64,000 nucleotides of DNA from Furcasterigmium furcatum (taxonomy: Eukaryota; Ascomycota; Sordariomycetes; Glomerellales; Plectosphaerellaceae), in contig BCIA01000004.1 of assembly GCA_001599815.1 (NCBI GenBank), forward strand, positions 2,862 through 66,861, given 5' to 3'. The number at the start of each line of letters is the position of its first letter. Positions within the stretch are counted from its first letter, which is position 1. A program made the translations under genes and the position numbers. The notes under the pieces are model-generated. The model worked only from the letters and a program-made list of their open reading frames with translations, made no database searches and was not told where the DNA came from. This document shows positions 32,762 to 45,460 of the stretch, in pieces.

Positions 32762-34798
32762 CTAATTGTTGTAAATAGGGATATTCCTCGTCCTATACTC
32801 ATACCACTTAGGCAAAGTTCGCTTCAAAGGCGTGTCGGTTGTCAGCTGTAGGTCCTCGATGGCGCTGGCCCACTTGATCAGCTTGTCCTCAGCCCAGGCC
32901 GTCTGCATAATGGCCAGGCCGTAGGGCATGCCCGTGTTCTCGTGGGTGGCGACAGGGAGGGTAATGACGGGGTAGCCCGCTTGCGCGGCGATCTGGTAGC
33001 TCTGGCCGACATCTGGTGGTACGAGGAGGCCGTCGAGTTTTCTGCCTCCCCCCGGCCTGAGACCGAGGGCATGGTCGATGCCGGTGCGGGTGGAGGTCTG
33101 GCAAAACTCGAGGGCCTGGAAGTACGTCTTGTCCTGGATGCCCTTAGTTTCGAGTGATGCGAGGAAGCCGTCCTGGCCAGAGTAAAAGCCCGGGTTGCCG
33201 AGTGGCCAAGGGTGGCCGCCCTCGCTGCCGTCATTGTCGTAGTTGTATTGCACGATGTCCTCAAGCGAGCGGATGCTAGTGTTCTCTAGCTCGGCCAGGT
33301 ATGCCTTGATGTTATTGTAGAAATCGACCTTGACGACTGTGTACTCGGACTCGTTTGGGTACCCGCGGAAACTACCCCAGTCCCAGTCCCAGCCGTGGGT
33401 GCTGACGAGAGTCTCATAATTAAGAATCTCCGTCTCGTTGACGATGGTGGCGCCGGCCTTCTTGAGGGTGCATAGGAAGCGGCTGAGCACTCGTTTCTGC
33501 GCGTCGTCGGCGTACACCCAGAACGAGTTCCAAGGCAGCCCAAACACCGCGTCCTTCAGAGCATCTTTGGTCGTCAAGAACTGTGTGTATCCGTCCTTTG
33601 GTGTGTGGCCCGCCTGGGCGAGGGTGTAGTTATCACGCGGATCAACGCCCCAGATGGCATCAAAGCCGTATACAGCGTCGCGGACGGTCCGACCAAAGGT
33701 CCCGACGGAGTCTTGGTGCTCACTCTCGGGGATAACGCTGTTTGGGTTAATTAACGGGCCAAGACGAGAACACATAGAAATTGGCAGCTCACCCAGCACG
33801 AGAGGTCAGGCCAACAGTGGGCTTGATGCCGACAAGGGCGTTGCGCATTGCAGGGTTGATGACTTCTCGGTGTCAGTCATAGCTGGGCAACTCGGGGGAC
33901 AAGGAGAGAGAGGAAGATTTTGTGGAAACTAAGATAAACCTACCGCTGCCATCCGTCTCCGTGCCGAGGGAAAAGGCAATGGCGTTGGCAGCGACGCCGG
34001 CCGCGCTTCCCGAGCTGCTGCCGCCCGGGTTGACAGTGAAGTTATACGCGCTGCGGACCTGGCCGCCGCGCCCGGAGAAGCCCTCAGAGTAGTTGTTGCT
34101 GCGCATATCCGCCCACTCGCTCAGGGCGGCCTTGCCAAATAGCACGGCGCCGGCATCCCGCAGCCTGGAGACGACATGGGCGTCCCGAGGCACAATGCTG
34201 CCCAGGAGGGCCCAGCTGCCAGCCGTGGTCTCTAGGTTGTCCTTGCTGGCTATGTTGCCCTTGACGGTGTAAGGGATTCCGTGCAATGGCCCACGGACCT
34301 TGCCGGCCGCGCGCTCGGCGTCCATCTGCGCAGCAATGGTAAAGACATCGGGGTTAATCTGCTCCACGGACCTGTTTGCTGTAAGTTTCTTGCCGTTGTT
34401 GGATGTGGCTGGCGAAATGGTGAAGAAATGCGGGCGGGCATTTAGCCCGTCCCATATTTCATCCAGGGTTTTGGACTACATGACGGAGTTTGGGGCTTTA
34501 TAGGATATGGCTGCATGTACCTGATATATTCCTGGGTCTGGTATGTCCGTTGCATGTAGCAGAGGACTAGCTGCTGCGAGGTAAGGGTGCCGTTCTCCAT
34601 GGCTGCCTGCATCTGGTCGATAGTGGCCTCGAGCAGCTGAAAGTCGCCGCATGGCGGCATGGGGAACAGCTCCGTGGTATTGGCATTCTCCTGCAAAGGA
34701 AAGAAGGAAGGCGTAAAAGCCTCGAGGGACAGCTGCGCTCGAAAACTGGCGACGGTGGAGGCCACTCCGGCGGCTAGGAAGAGCTTTAGCTGTCGCAT
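32762..34798 (-). CDS. Secreted amidase-signature enzyme, 583 aa
   Basis: Exons 34798-34521, 34371-33944, 33862-33793 and 33737-32762; introns of 149, 81 and 55 bp keep one frame. The N-terminus MRQLKLFLAAGVASTVASFR is a signal peptide. Amidase-signature hallmarks are HGIPYTVKGNIAS (catalytic Lys), FTVNPGGSSSGSAAG (Gly/Ser loop with the cis-Ser) and GTETDGSV (Ser nucleophile region), followed by NALVGIKPTVGLTSRAG. The family hydrolyses C-N amide bonds; the substrate cannot be deduced. Secretion suggests release of ammonia or acids from external amides. No damage is visible. Confidence 0.88.
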
Positions 34799-35762
34799 AT
34801 TGACGTTGTCTTAGACTGCCAGGTACGAGGCGATGAATGGCAGGAGAGTGTTTGCGGATGAAGGGGTAGGGAAGAGAAGAGACTGAGGAAATGAAGGAGC
34901 AGGAGGGGGGGGGGGGGGGGGGCAAGAGCGTAAAGACACCGGCCCGCAGGTCGCAGCGAGCTGGTACCTCTCGATGGGCCGCGATTGGCCGACACCGGCA
35001 GATCCGAGAATGCAGGAAGATGCATCCTGCAATGTGGTAGCTCGTCATGCAGGGGGAATAGCCACCCTGTCGCAAGTTTGCAATTTGGTATATATGGATG
35101 CATAGTGAGAGTCGTACAAACGACTGCACCTAAAATGACCCCTGCATGCAGATAGTGGCTCAAAGGTGATTGGACAATGCTGCTGCGAGCAGCTTTGTGG
35201 CTTGCGCTGCATCGGTCTGGACTGAAAACCTGACGTTTCTTTAGTTCTGGCGATGGCATTAGCCCCGTTGTTTGCCAACGGGGGCAAGTCCCCTCGTACT
35301 TCTTATTGTCGGCCAGCGCGCGGGCAGCCTGCCAAACTTAGGTACCAGTTGCACCCGTACAAATCGATCCGGGTAGGCACACTGCACTCCTCCCGCAGCA
35401 CACGTCACAAGATGAGGCCCTCGTCGTTAGTTGATGTCCATGTCCAGCACTGAACTTTGACCACCTGTCGGGTTAATCACTCACGGTTCTCTGCTGGCAC
35501 TAGCCCGAAGTGGTCTCACCGGATCGAGACATGTTGGCTATGTGTTCAGGTCGGTTTTGCTTTTATTTCTACCTCATCACACATACGAGGCTGCGTGGAA
35601 ATTTTCCACCGACGTTGGAACATTCTCTTTGCAGCTATATCAGGTTTTCTCTCTGTGTGTGTTGGTATCACTCCACCTGCATCGCTATAAGCTAAGTCTT
35701 CTCCTTCTCCCCGCCTACCCTACCGCGGCTTCAACGTCTGAGTCCATCACCGGCCCGGTGCC
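34799..35762. other. Intergenic with a G homopolymer
   Basis: Upstream of the amidase; a run of about 18 G lies at 34905-34922 within purine-rich DNA. No gene seen. Confidence 0.6.
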
Positions 35763-36000
35763 CTACAACACCTCATGCGCTGCAACCATGGTTTCCTCCG
35801 CCCTGAAGACTTTCAAAAGGACCAGGTATAACAAGAGTGTCGCGAAGAATTCGAACAGCCAGTTAATACTGTAAAGCTGCTTCAGTCCGATATGAATCGA
35901 TGCAGTCCCGGGGCTGACGGCGTTGGCCAGCCCTGGGAGCAGAGGGGCGAGAATGGTGAACAATATGATGAGGGCACGCCAGTTGGTTCCGAACTACCAT
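35763..36000 (-). pseudogene. Relic of an NCS1 nucleobase/allantoin permease (C-terminus)
   Basis: The minus strand reads FGTNWRALI, LPGLANAVSPG, GLKQLYSINWLFEFFATLLL and FRAEETM to TAG 35763, matching the last segments of NCS1 purine-cytosine/allantoin permeases. A TAG precedes FGTNWRA, and nothing upstream continues the protein, so only the last 70 or so codons remain. Intact relatives import uracil, allantoin or other nucleobases. It is the debris of a deletion or transfer. Confidence 0.6.
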
Positions 36001-36382
36001 TTCTTTGACCCAAGCTGCCCTAACCTCACGGTCTTGGAGGTTCAGGATGACTCGCCAGCTGTCGCAAAGATTGGCGTTCTTGTATTAACTGGCGGAATGG
36101 AAGTGATCTACGGACTCCTGGCGTTTTCTTATCATGACGAAGGTCGCAGCACCCAGGGAAGAAGCTCAGCGCTGGAGGCTGGAGGTATCCTCATGCGACT
36201 TCCATGATCAACATTCCCTCGGAGGTGCCTGTCTTCCATCCTGCCACGACGCATCCTGCCACTAAAGTAGAATTTTTCAGAGGCCACTACTAATCTCAAA
36301 TGAAACCGCCTTCCCAAATCACCTGAAAGATGGTCTCTTCCACTCGGTCCATCTCACGCCCCTCTGAAGCGGGCGACAACGG
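36001..36382. other. Intergenic, no gene seen
   Basis: A plus-strand frame at 35923-36207 overlaps the NCS1 relic and is not convincing. Confidence 0.45.
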
Positions 36383-38453
36383 TCAGGCTTTAATCTGCAG
36401 AACAGACGACACCTCATTCATAAAGGCCATTCCCTCTTTGCGGTAAGTATCATCCTCGATATAGCTGCCGTTCGCGTCCAGGACGATGTTTTGCGGCTCA
36501 TCCAGATTATACTTAGGCCAAAACGGCAGGGTGCTCTCGTTTCCGCGGCTTGTGTTCGGATCCCCATCGTGTACAAAGGAGATGTAGGCACGGCCTATAT
36601 CTTCGCTCAATACCTTGTGGCTTCTGTATTCCGGCATTGGACCCAGCTGTCCTGTTATGTTCTGGAAGCTGAAGGCGACATTTTGGAAGTGGCCGACGCC
36701 ATACTTGGGGTTTTCGCCATACTGTTTTGCATCAGCTGTTGTCTTCTTTCGCGGTTGTCGGTTTCTCGGTACTGACCAGCAAAGTATCAAAGCGGTAACT
36801 GTAGACAGGGACACCAGCCTCGGTGTACTGCTGTGAAACCCGCCTTCTCGGGGCGACCATGGCTATGTCCCCTATGATGGCTGCGGCTCGTCGCCATAGC
36901 AAGCCTCTCTCAGGGAAGACGATTGGGTCCGGATTCAGGTAGTATGGCGGTTGGCTTTGCGGGTCATCGGGATACAGCTCCAACAGCTTGTGGGCCATGG
37001 GTGGACGGATAGCATAGTTACGATGGCTCATCAGGTTCTGCCAGAGAGATTTCTCGTCGTCGATTCCCCGGGGCGCAAACGTGCAACCCTCATCGCTGTT
37101 TGTTCCGATCAGGAGCGGCACTTTCAGGAATTTTCCCTGGCTGGCTAGAACGCTGGGGTTGTCTGTCCAGAGGTCGCCATCAACGACTGGGCGTCCGACT
37201 TGGTCAGCCCTGGGTGTTTTGCTTGGAGAGGTCGAACACAAGATCTTGAGAGCATTGGAACTTACTGGGATTCCAGACCAAGATGGTGGTTTGGGCAGCC
37301 TGCCAGTACTCAAACGGCACGGATCTCAAGCAGCCCAACACCATGCTGTTCCCAGTGCATCCCATCGCCGCAGTCATTGATTCCACAAAGCCTCGGTAGA
37401 ATGATAGGTCGTGCATCGGGGCACCAGCAGGACCTCCTGACTCCATGATGGCTCCGTGATAGAGTCCCTCGTCTTCGCCATCACGAGCAAAGAGATGGTA
37501 TCCGATGGCTTGCGCTCCGGCAGCTACCAGCGTGCAGTGTCCGTCAGCGGATTGGGATTCATATGCACGGCCTCCTGGTTGCACTTACATTCCCCCCAGA
37601 TGGTCACGCGGTTGGGGTCGCCCCCGAAGGAAGCGAGGTTCTCCTGAATCCACATCAGAGCGAGTCTTTGGTCGTGCATTCCGGCGTTTGTGCTTCCTTC
37701 CGCCAGCAGCTCTGGTGTCGCCATGAAGCCGAGTTTGTTCACTCGATAGTTGAACGATACTGTGCGCTTCAAGTAAGTTTGGCTTGTCCTCATCGAAGCG
37801 AAGAAAGTGATCCTTACCGCCAATGATCGGCTTGCCCATTTCTTGGCTGAGATGGACAATACCCGATAGGTTGTATCTCGGATCCGAGGAGCCTCCTCCG
37901 TCAAAACCGCCACCGTAAATCCAAACCAGAATTGGGAGTTTGTTGGCGAATTGAGGCCTCGAAGGTCGAACGACTGGTGTAGATCAGTAAGCCACGTAGC
38001 TGCAAGCCACCGGACTGAGAAAGAAACGCACCATTGATGCTGAGACAGTCTTCTGAGATATCGTTTCCGAATACGTTTGGTGGCGAATACTGGGGACACT
38101 AGCAAAACAATGCGTCGTTTAGCGGGTTCTCTGTCCAACTCAACACCAGCGCAAGGGCTTTTAACGAAGCTATGTAACCTACAGCCGGGCCGTATTCAGT
38201 CGCTTCGCGAACACCATCGAAAGATTCATTAATGTGATATGGTCGTTGAAACCGTTTCTGCCCAGTCGGTGGTAAAGCGAACGGGATGCCGAGGAAGACA
38301 TCTTGATTGTAACCCTGAAGATGCTTCCCTTCGTATGTTCCGTTCAGCGTTGTGGCTCGGGGCGCACCTAAACAGGCATCTGCAACAATCTGACGGCCGA
38401 AAGCCAACATCAAAAGCCCAATGAAGGGACTGACGTGGGTAAAGCCAACCATT
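36383..38453 (-). CDS. Secreted type-B carboxylesterase/lipase, 564 aa
   Basis: Seven exons: 38453-38183, 38098-38032, 37973-37818, 37759-37589, 37523-37266, 37209-36777 and 36721-36383. The introns are 55-84 bp. MVGFTHVSPFIGLLMLAFG begins a signal peptide. Family marks are FLGIPFALPP, EDCLSIN, PILVWIYGGGF (oxyanion hole), FGGDPNRVTIWGESAGA with the nucleophile Ser formed across intron 4, GTNSDEG (acid) and YGVGHFQNV (catalytic His). It hydrolyses carboxylic esters outside the cell; the substrate is unknown. A TATATA stretch near 38523 lies about 70 bp upstream. Because the active-site Ser codon is split by a 65-bp intron, correct splicing is essential. No damage is seen. Confidence 0.88.
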
Positions 38454-40239
38454 ATGTCGTTCTCACTCCACTGTGCTGTGCTTCTCCTTAGCCCTACACC
38501 TCTAGAAGTGATCGCATAAGCTATATATCCCCTCATGAGTTCATCTTGCAAGCATATTACCCGACGGCTGGGCATAGTCTGGATGACCTAGACTTCGGCA
38601 TCGAATGTGATATTGGATTATTGGTGGAATTATCATCCGACTCCTCCAAGTGGGTTCGTGGAGAAGTGGCGGGGAACTGGGGAGCAGCGGGGATCTCTTG
38701 TTAACTCACTGAGTTTCCGTAAACCGGAGATCGGCCGTTTTCCGCAGGACAGCGCGGTGGTTTTGCATCGGCTAAATTGGAGTAAGTATGACCACAAATT
38801 CCGAGCTCCTATTTTCCGCACATGCAGCTCCCCAGTCCGTCCCTCCCGCCTCCAAATCTAGTTCGGTTGTGTGAGGAGGAACGAATCCAGCCTTGCAACC
38901 GTTTATTAGGCAAACTCACTTCACCATGTCTTTTCGGCGTCCTTGGGTTAGAACACAATAAGGGGAGAGTCAGCCAGCAACAATGTATAGGTCCCTAAAG
39001 AGTGTGAGTGAAGACAGATATATGAATGTCGATGACCAATCTGGAACACCAGCCGTCAACCTCGGGAGAGAGCACCTAAGCTCCTGGCTCATATGACCGA
39101 GCATGGCCACTTGCTTCCTCCCGAGGGGCCTTGAGCTGGTTTCCGCGGCCACTGTCGCCGCGCCGCTTGTTCTCCCGCTTCGGATAAATGCCCCTAGTGG
39201 TCGAGAGGCAGCAGAGATTCAGTGACGGTATTCAAAGCGTTACCGATTTAAGATTCGAGTCATGACATAGAAAGCGACAGGTAGCGGATGGTGTTCTTGG
39301 CCATGCAGCAGAGGGTCAGCCCGGGCGTGATCATAGACTAACGGGAGAATGTAAAAGATGCTTAGTTGAAAGATAATGGGGGTTGAGAGAATATAACTGT
39401 GGAAATGCTATGATACAGGTGTTTATTCCAAACATTTCAGGGTCCCAAGAGGTTCGATCATGGGGACCTTTGGTTTGTTAAGAATAATATCTACTCTGCA
39501 CTCCTCAAAGGTACTGAAAATGACAGTCATTGGATTTCCCACACTTCTCCTAGGCACATCTAGTAGCACCAGGCCAACGGAAACCGCAGCACTGGCCAAC
39601 GATGCACCCTATTCACAGTGAGTCAAGTGGCTGGCTTATTAATGAATGGACTGTACAACTCGTCGCCTACTTAATCGATGAACCCCGCAGGTCTTTGTTC
39701 TTGGCCGCATCTATCTATGATTTTGCTGACTTGAGGCAAAGCGACCGCAGCTGATTGCGCCCGTGGGGAGATCCCCGAGGGGGTCAGCTCGCCATAAACA
39801 GGGCCAACCCATTATCACTTAAAAAGAAAGAAACCCCAGTTTTGTTTCCGTTGGGATGTCTAGATTCGGTATTCGGTTTTTCCACGGACATCTCACGCTT
39901 GACAGAGTCGCATTCGTGGAAATATGGAATAAAGTGCGCCGCCATCACTTCCATGAAGGCCCGCCCGTTTTGAAGATCTCCTGAGATTTTAGCCTAATCT
40001 CCGCTCCCCCCCAGGCTTGCGACGCCCCACCGTCGGTTGTGAACCTGAGGCTGAATGATCTCCAATACCAGCCAGGGATATTGGGGAATTGACACCCGAC
40101 GGATGTTAAGGACTCCAGTCCATAGAATCTCAACCTCACTTTCTCTACCGACACTGCAGAGATGCAATGCATCTCAAATCCGGCTCGAGCTTGTTCTATC
40201 GAGGTTTCTGGACTAGTGTGTGGGAAGGTGAACACTGCA
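38454..40239. other. Intergenic, no gene seen
   Basis: About 1.8 kb between the divergent esterase and polygalacturonase genes. Frames are short and featureless. It should hold both promoters. Confidence 0.5.
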
Positions 40240-40247
40240 TATAAAAG
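40240..40247 (+). promoter_or_regulatory. TATA box of the polygalacturonase gene
   Basis: TATAAAAG 96 bp upstream of the ATG at 40336, a usual distance for a strongly regulated secreted enzyme. Confidence 0.6.
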
Positions 40248-40335
40248 GCAGACTGCGCAATGTTTAATCTTGCGAAGCTCGTTGTCAGACGGTCAGACCA
40301 CAACTTGTTTCCTGTAATTGGTCCAGGAGGTCAAC

Positions 40336-41713
40336 ATGTTGTCACACAGATTGATTGCTTCCGCCGTTGTGGCTCTTTTTGCTGGCCTTGCCGAAGCACG
40401 CGAGGTCCCTCAACGCCCTATTATCGAGGCTAGCCCTCATCATGCTTTCAAAAGCATCCCGACCTCCGCTCCCCGTACCGAAAAGGTCTGCTGGGTGAAA
40501 CCTAGCTGTACGGAAGACCACGATGACGCCCCTAAGATTCTTTCCGCCTTTGAGGAGTGTAATAACGGTGGCACCGTGGTTCTCGATAAGGCGTACACCG
40601 TCTGCTCGCGCCTAGATCTCCGCTACCTCAAGAATATCGACATTGCCCTCACTGGATCAATTACGTTCTGCGACGATCTCGACGTTTGGGCACCTGAAAA
40701 TCTATTCCAATTCCCCTTCCAGGATCAAGGGACTTGGTGGCTTTGGGGCGGCGAGGATATCCACTTGTATGGCCTGGGGACCGGCACCATTGACGGCAAG
40801 GGTCAGGCATGGTACGACGCCCACATCTTGCACGGCGCACAGCGTCCCCTTCTCTTCGTCACCGATGGATGGCACGGCGGCTCTATCACTGGGCTGAACA
40901 TGCGCGCCTCGCCTCAGTGGCACTACCTCATTGCGAACAGTTCCGATCTCTTGATTTCGGATATCGACATATACTCACGCTCAGGGTCTCAGTACGAAGC
41001 TCGGAACCTAGATGGATGGGACACCTATCGATCTGACAACATTGTGATCCAGAATTCCTACATCGATCACAAAGACGACTGCGTTTCCTTCAAGCCTAAC
41101 AGTACCAACATCCTTATCCAGGGCCTGGTCTGCAACGGGTCCCATGGCATTTCAGTCGGCTCCCTTGGGCAATATCCTGGCATCCTCGATGTTGTGGAAA
41201 ATCTATTTGTGTATAATATTTCGATGAGCAACGCTTCCGACAGCGCCCGTCTCAAGGTATGGCCTGGGGAGGGTGCCGTAACCAACCCCGGCTGGATAGG
41301 TGGCGGTGGACATGGCATTGTACGCAACGTGACGTACGACCAGTTTTACGTCAACAACAACGATGCCGCCCTCAAGATCGATCAGTGCTACGGCGCTGTC
41401 AACGCCTCAACATGCCAGGAGAACCCCTCACTCATGGTCCTGACGGATGTTGTCTTCAAGAATTTCTGGGGCACCACGTCGGCGAGGAACGACCCCGTGG
41501 TGGGATCACTGATCTGCAGTGACCAGGATGTGAGTTTAGGAGCCGTACTGAGCTCCCGCTTGTTCTATGCTGATGCCAATCCAGAGTTGTGATAATATCC
41601 AGGCCCAGAACATCACGGTGGAACCGCCGAGCGGCAACCTGGCTCGCTGGAGGTGCAGAAATATGGAAGAGAGCCTCTTGGAGCTCAATGGAGTTGGATG
41701 CGTGGCTGGCTAG
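40336..41713 (+). CDS. Secreted GH28 (exo)polygalacturonase, 434 aa
   Basis: Exons 40336-41529 and 41603-41713; the intron 41530-41602 starts GTGAGT. MLSHRLIASAVVALFAGLAEA is the signal peptide. GH28 motifs are LDGWD (catalytic Asp, NTDG-like), DDCVSFK (two Asp), CNGSHGISVGSLG (His) and ALKID (Lys of the RIK motif, with Arg replaced by Leu). The variants NLDG and LK rather than NTDG and RIK, with the WHGGSITGLNMRASPQWH region, suit exo-acting fungal polygalacturonases. It cleaves homogalacturonan of plant walls; many N-glycosylation sites are present. Intact. Confidence 0.88.
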
Positions 41714-41839
41714 AGCCGGAAGGTGCTTGTGAAGATTGGACATTCACCGCGACGACGCACATTTGATGCCCTCTCTTACGACCAGTCCCACAGCATCATC
41801 ATTCTACACACCGAATACTCCAAGCTCTTCAACCCTACA

Positions 41840-43170
41840 CTAAGGCCGCAGAACAATGCCCTCTTGGCTGCTCGCCTCCGAGTCCTTATCCCGACGCCGA
41901 TCGGACATCTCAAACTCTGTGCGAACTTCGATGCCCCTGGTGGGGAACAAACCCATCTCCCACGCTTGAGGATCCGCTTTGACAGTTGTTGTGTCGACTT
42001 GTTCACTTCCTTCAATCTTTTCCTGGCCACGATTCCTGCTGAACATACCATAACGCGATGCGATCGCACTGCCTGTCCCACTGCTCTTCTTCAGCCGTGA
42101 CGTAGCCTCACCAATGATCTGCGGAGAGAAGAGCGCCTTTAGGGCAGGGACGCTCGCGCAAATGATGCCCGTATTGATTTCGATGATGGACCAAAGGTTG
42201 ACTGAGATGCTGTGAAGGAACGGGTCATCGGCGAGGGTATATTCATGGATCGTGTGAAGACGAATAATAGATGTGATGGTGGCGAACGTGCCGACAAGAA
42301 AGACACAAAGAAGCGCAACCTTCTCTCGTGTCGGGCGGTTGATGCCAATGAGAGTCTTGACCGGGAGACCGAGGATGAAGATATCGGTTAAAATGTTGAA
42401 GCTCGACGTAACTATGGCCAATCAGCAATATGTTAAAATCGACTTGGATGACCAGGTGCGTCACTCACAATAGAAGAACGCCGTCGTATTGATGGTGCAA
42501 GCTCCATTCGTGGATCCGGCCAGGTCCCAAAACTTAGCGATGGGCTGACACTGGGTAAAGACTACGACGATGCAGACCATCAGGAAGATAGTGTGAAATC
42601 CCACAGTCCAGACGACAACTTGTCTGAACCTATGGTCAACCGCTATCAAGATCCATGTCAGTAGTGATGACGAGGCAGGTGGCGGTCGGCATGTCTGTAT
42701 GGAAAGACTTACCGAATCTGAGGTACATGAGTAAAATAGAGACCTTGATCGAGGCAACCGCGATGTAATACGTAACTTGAATAGCCAGCGTGATCTTCAT
42801 TAGGTTGACCATATTTTCGAGCGAGAGGGTGCCCATGGGCATACCCATCCCTTGATTGCGCGCGAAAAGAATCTCGGCCATGAAGCCAACGGCACAAGCC
42901 TATTCCTGTTAGATTTACCCTTGTTGGAGGATCAGATCCATACCAACGCTACGCAGATAGTCCAGTCATCATGGCCTGGCTTCCTGATGAGCCATGCTCG
43001 TGCGAAGATACGAAGTACAACAACAATGACTGGGCGGTTCCAAGATTAGCTTGCTGGATGCTACAGAACATAGCATTGCTTGTTGTCAAGGAATACGTAC
43101 TTGAGGCTATGGTGAAGGCAATAGTCGTGGCAACGAGGACATTTTGCCCCGCGCGATGTGTTATTGCCAT
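41840..43170 (-). CDS. Pth11-like fungal rhodopsin-domain receptor, 362 aa
   Basis: Exons 43170-43101, 43029-42944, 42899-42713, 42642-42469 and 42411-41840, with introns of 71, 44, 70 and 57 bp. Seven hydrophobic segments are predicted, with the family pattern RIFARAWLIRKPGHDDWTI, YIAVASIKVSILLMYLRF, CQPIAKFWDL, SSFNILTDIFILGLPV and LWSIIEINTGIICASVPALK. The tail is charged. This is the rhodopsin-domain family that includes Pth11-like G-protein-coupled receptors; no CFEM domain is present. The ligand is unknown; a role in surface or nutrient sensing would be inference. Confidence 0.85.
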
Positions 43171-45210
43171 GGCGTCAAGCGGCGACGATGGATCTTGGAA
43201 TATTATGTCGAAGTAATCCGTGATTCTAGGCTGGGCAGGATGGGGAGGCTGCTGCCTGTAGGTAACTACCGTGCTGGTTCCAAAGCTAGGGAATCAATGA
43301 TGTGGCAGTCGGAACGTCACATATGTAAGCGTTGAGAAGGGGCACGGCGGCAGGAATCGTTGAAAGAAGGGAGCATGGTCCTGCAATTAGTAGTAGGTAT
43401 CTGAACCACTTTCGGCTGATTTGAAATCGCCTCGGGAAATAGTACAACCGTGACAAGGCGAGACACGCCACACCATTTACACTCCTACTAGGCCGACGAA
43501 CCACGAGTTGGTTTCCCGTTGTCTGTCAAAGGCCTTATAAGATGCTAGCCGTTTTGTGACGCTGGGCGTAGATGCTACGGCAAGCCACAACGGGCCTTTC
43601 TCCACCGCCTGGGCTCTCCCAGTCTTTCCGAAGCTCCTTTCCCCGTGTTCGCGGCGAGTTTCTCCTCGTTGACCCAAGCCTCAAGTCCGAGGTGAACCAG
43701 GGCACGCCATTCTAGGAGGTCCGAGCAGCACGCAGGTTTTTATAGTTCATCAGTGCAAGGATCTGTGTCTCGGTTACACGTGGGCGAGAGGTATTCGATT
43801 CGCCCTCCCGGCCATCAGGATCAGGTGTGGTGGATCGTGAACGATATGTGGCTGTTGGGCCCACCAGAACCGCCGGAATTGGCCTGGCCCGCACTGACAT
43901 CGTATCATGATGTCCCAGCGAGCCGGCAAGAACAACCGAAGCGAGATCCCGATTGATGAATCCACCTGTCAATGGGCTGACAGTGGACACGGAGCTGAAA
44001 ATTGCAGGGGTACGGGCCCAGGAGCATCATGAACCACGGGTCAAGGAGCAGAGAGGCATGGGCAGCTGAAGTTGCTGAACTAGGTTTGGTCCCTTGTTCG
44101 ACTCCAATATCGTCTCACGAGCGACAGACCCCGCTGGCAGCAACATGGTTAAGACGCCTCAGGGGCACAACCAAATGCGTAGAAGCTACTACCAGCCTTG
44201 ACAGATAGTTAGCACATGTCCCTCTCGTTCCCTCACCCAAGGGCGCCGCGCATCTCCTCACGCGACATACTACCTAGAATGCCGTAAGGTGGCCTGGATA
44301 ACCCTTATCTTAGCGCATCCAATCCTTCCCAAGAACTCAGTACCCTGAATGTTAGTCGGCGACAATGGAAAGCCTTGACAGACAAGCTGGGAGATCATAC
44401 TGTCGATGAAATGGGACTGACTTATAAGCATTCCGCGGCCTAGACTTGTGCCGAGGTAATAGTATGCTTGGCTCGCCAGAATGGCGCCTATCAACGAGCA
44501 CCGCAATCTGCCCCTGCGGTCCGAGAACGTGAGGATGTTTTCCCTCTTCGGGTACACCACCGGCGGGCACCCCGGTCACGAGCCATGGTGAGATGACGCC
44601 CAGACCGCCCGCGTTTTCATGCTAGTTTCAGTGTACGCAACTTTGACGTCTAGTTCCCAAGGTCGCTATCAACAGTTCCATCACCGGGGCTGACGGCTGT
44701 GGTGGAAGCACTTGGGTTTTTTCCAGATGTCCCTAGAATGCACTGGTGATCCACCCGCGCATGGGTACGGAGCCCCTAACTCCCACCGTCTCGGCTCCCG
44801 AGGCCGGCTGGGCTCCCCTCTGTTGACCAGACGTGGGGCAGCTGAAGGCCATGGCCATATAAACCTCAGTTGCGAGTAAACCAGCTGCCTCATCCTCCAT
44901 GTTGCCGGTCGGGGCGTCAACATGACTGTGGGTACCCACCCAGAATACTGGCACGTGCCTGCGGAGCGCCATCTCCCACCACTCAAGCGCTCCAGACGTT
45001 GCCTCCGGCTATCATTCCTGCCAGAACTGGGGAAAGGCAACAATTTCCATCCTCTCTTGAAAATCCAACGTCTCGGGCAGGCGACCTTGCACTGCAGCAT
45101 GAAAGAACTTCCGACTGTGGCTACACGGCCTCACTGTATATCTCGCACTTCCAAGGCGGCGGCTACTTCGCTAGATATCCCGGATCCGGCATCACCGAGC
45201 CTCTGTCTGC
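43171..45210. other. Intergenic, possibly decayed coding DNA
   Basis: About 2 kb without an intact gene. Its right edge runs into a GH3 relic, so more of that gene may be hidden upstream, beyond recognition. Confidence 0.4.
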
Positions 45211-45460
45211 CGCCACTTTGACGACTTCGACAATAAGCCCCGCTACCATATTAGTTTGGGTGCGAGATCGCAAGACGCGCGGTTTGGCCCCTACCCGAAC
45301 CGTGCCATCCCTCGAGGCCTGGCTGATCTTTGACGAGGTGAGATCGTCACCGTCAGAGCCAAGATTACCAACGTGGGTGATGTCGCCAGGAAGCAGTTGT
45401 CCAGCTGTACGCGAGCTATCAGTCAGCTAGGAGGCCTTGAGAAGCTCATGATTCTGTACC
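45211..45460 (+). pseudogene. Relic of a GH3 beta-glucosidase C-terminus
   Basis: RHFDDFDNKPRYHISLGA resembles the YRHFD...PRYEFGFGLSY block before the C-terminal Fn3-like domain of fungal GH3 beta-glucosidases. GLADL, a TGA (near 45332) and GEIVTVRAKITNVGDVARK follow. The expected VVQLYASYQS then appears one base out of frame. Stop plus frameshift and no recognisable upstream body mark it as debris. Confidence 0.55.

Noticed and set aside
34905..34922. G homopolymer as a possible G-quadruplex
   Set aside because: A run of 18 G may fold, but length is often a sequencing uncertainty; only noted as a feature.
44270..44560. Minus-strand stretch DRRGRLRCSLIGAILAS resembling an MFS loop
   Set aside because: Only about 30 residues look alike and nothing upstream or downstream continues a transporter; too weak to annotate.
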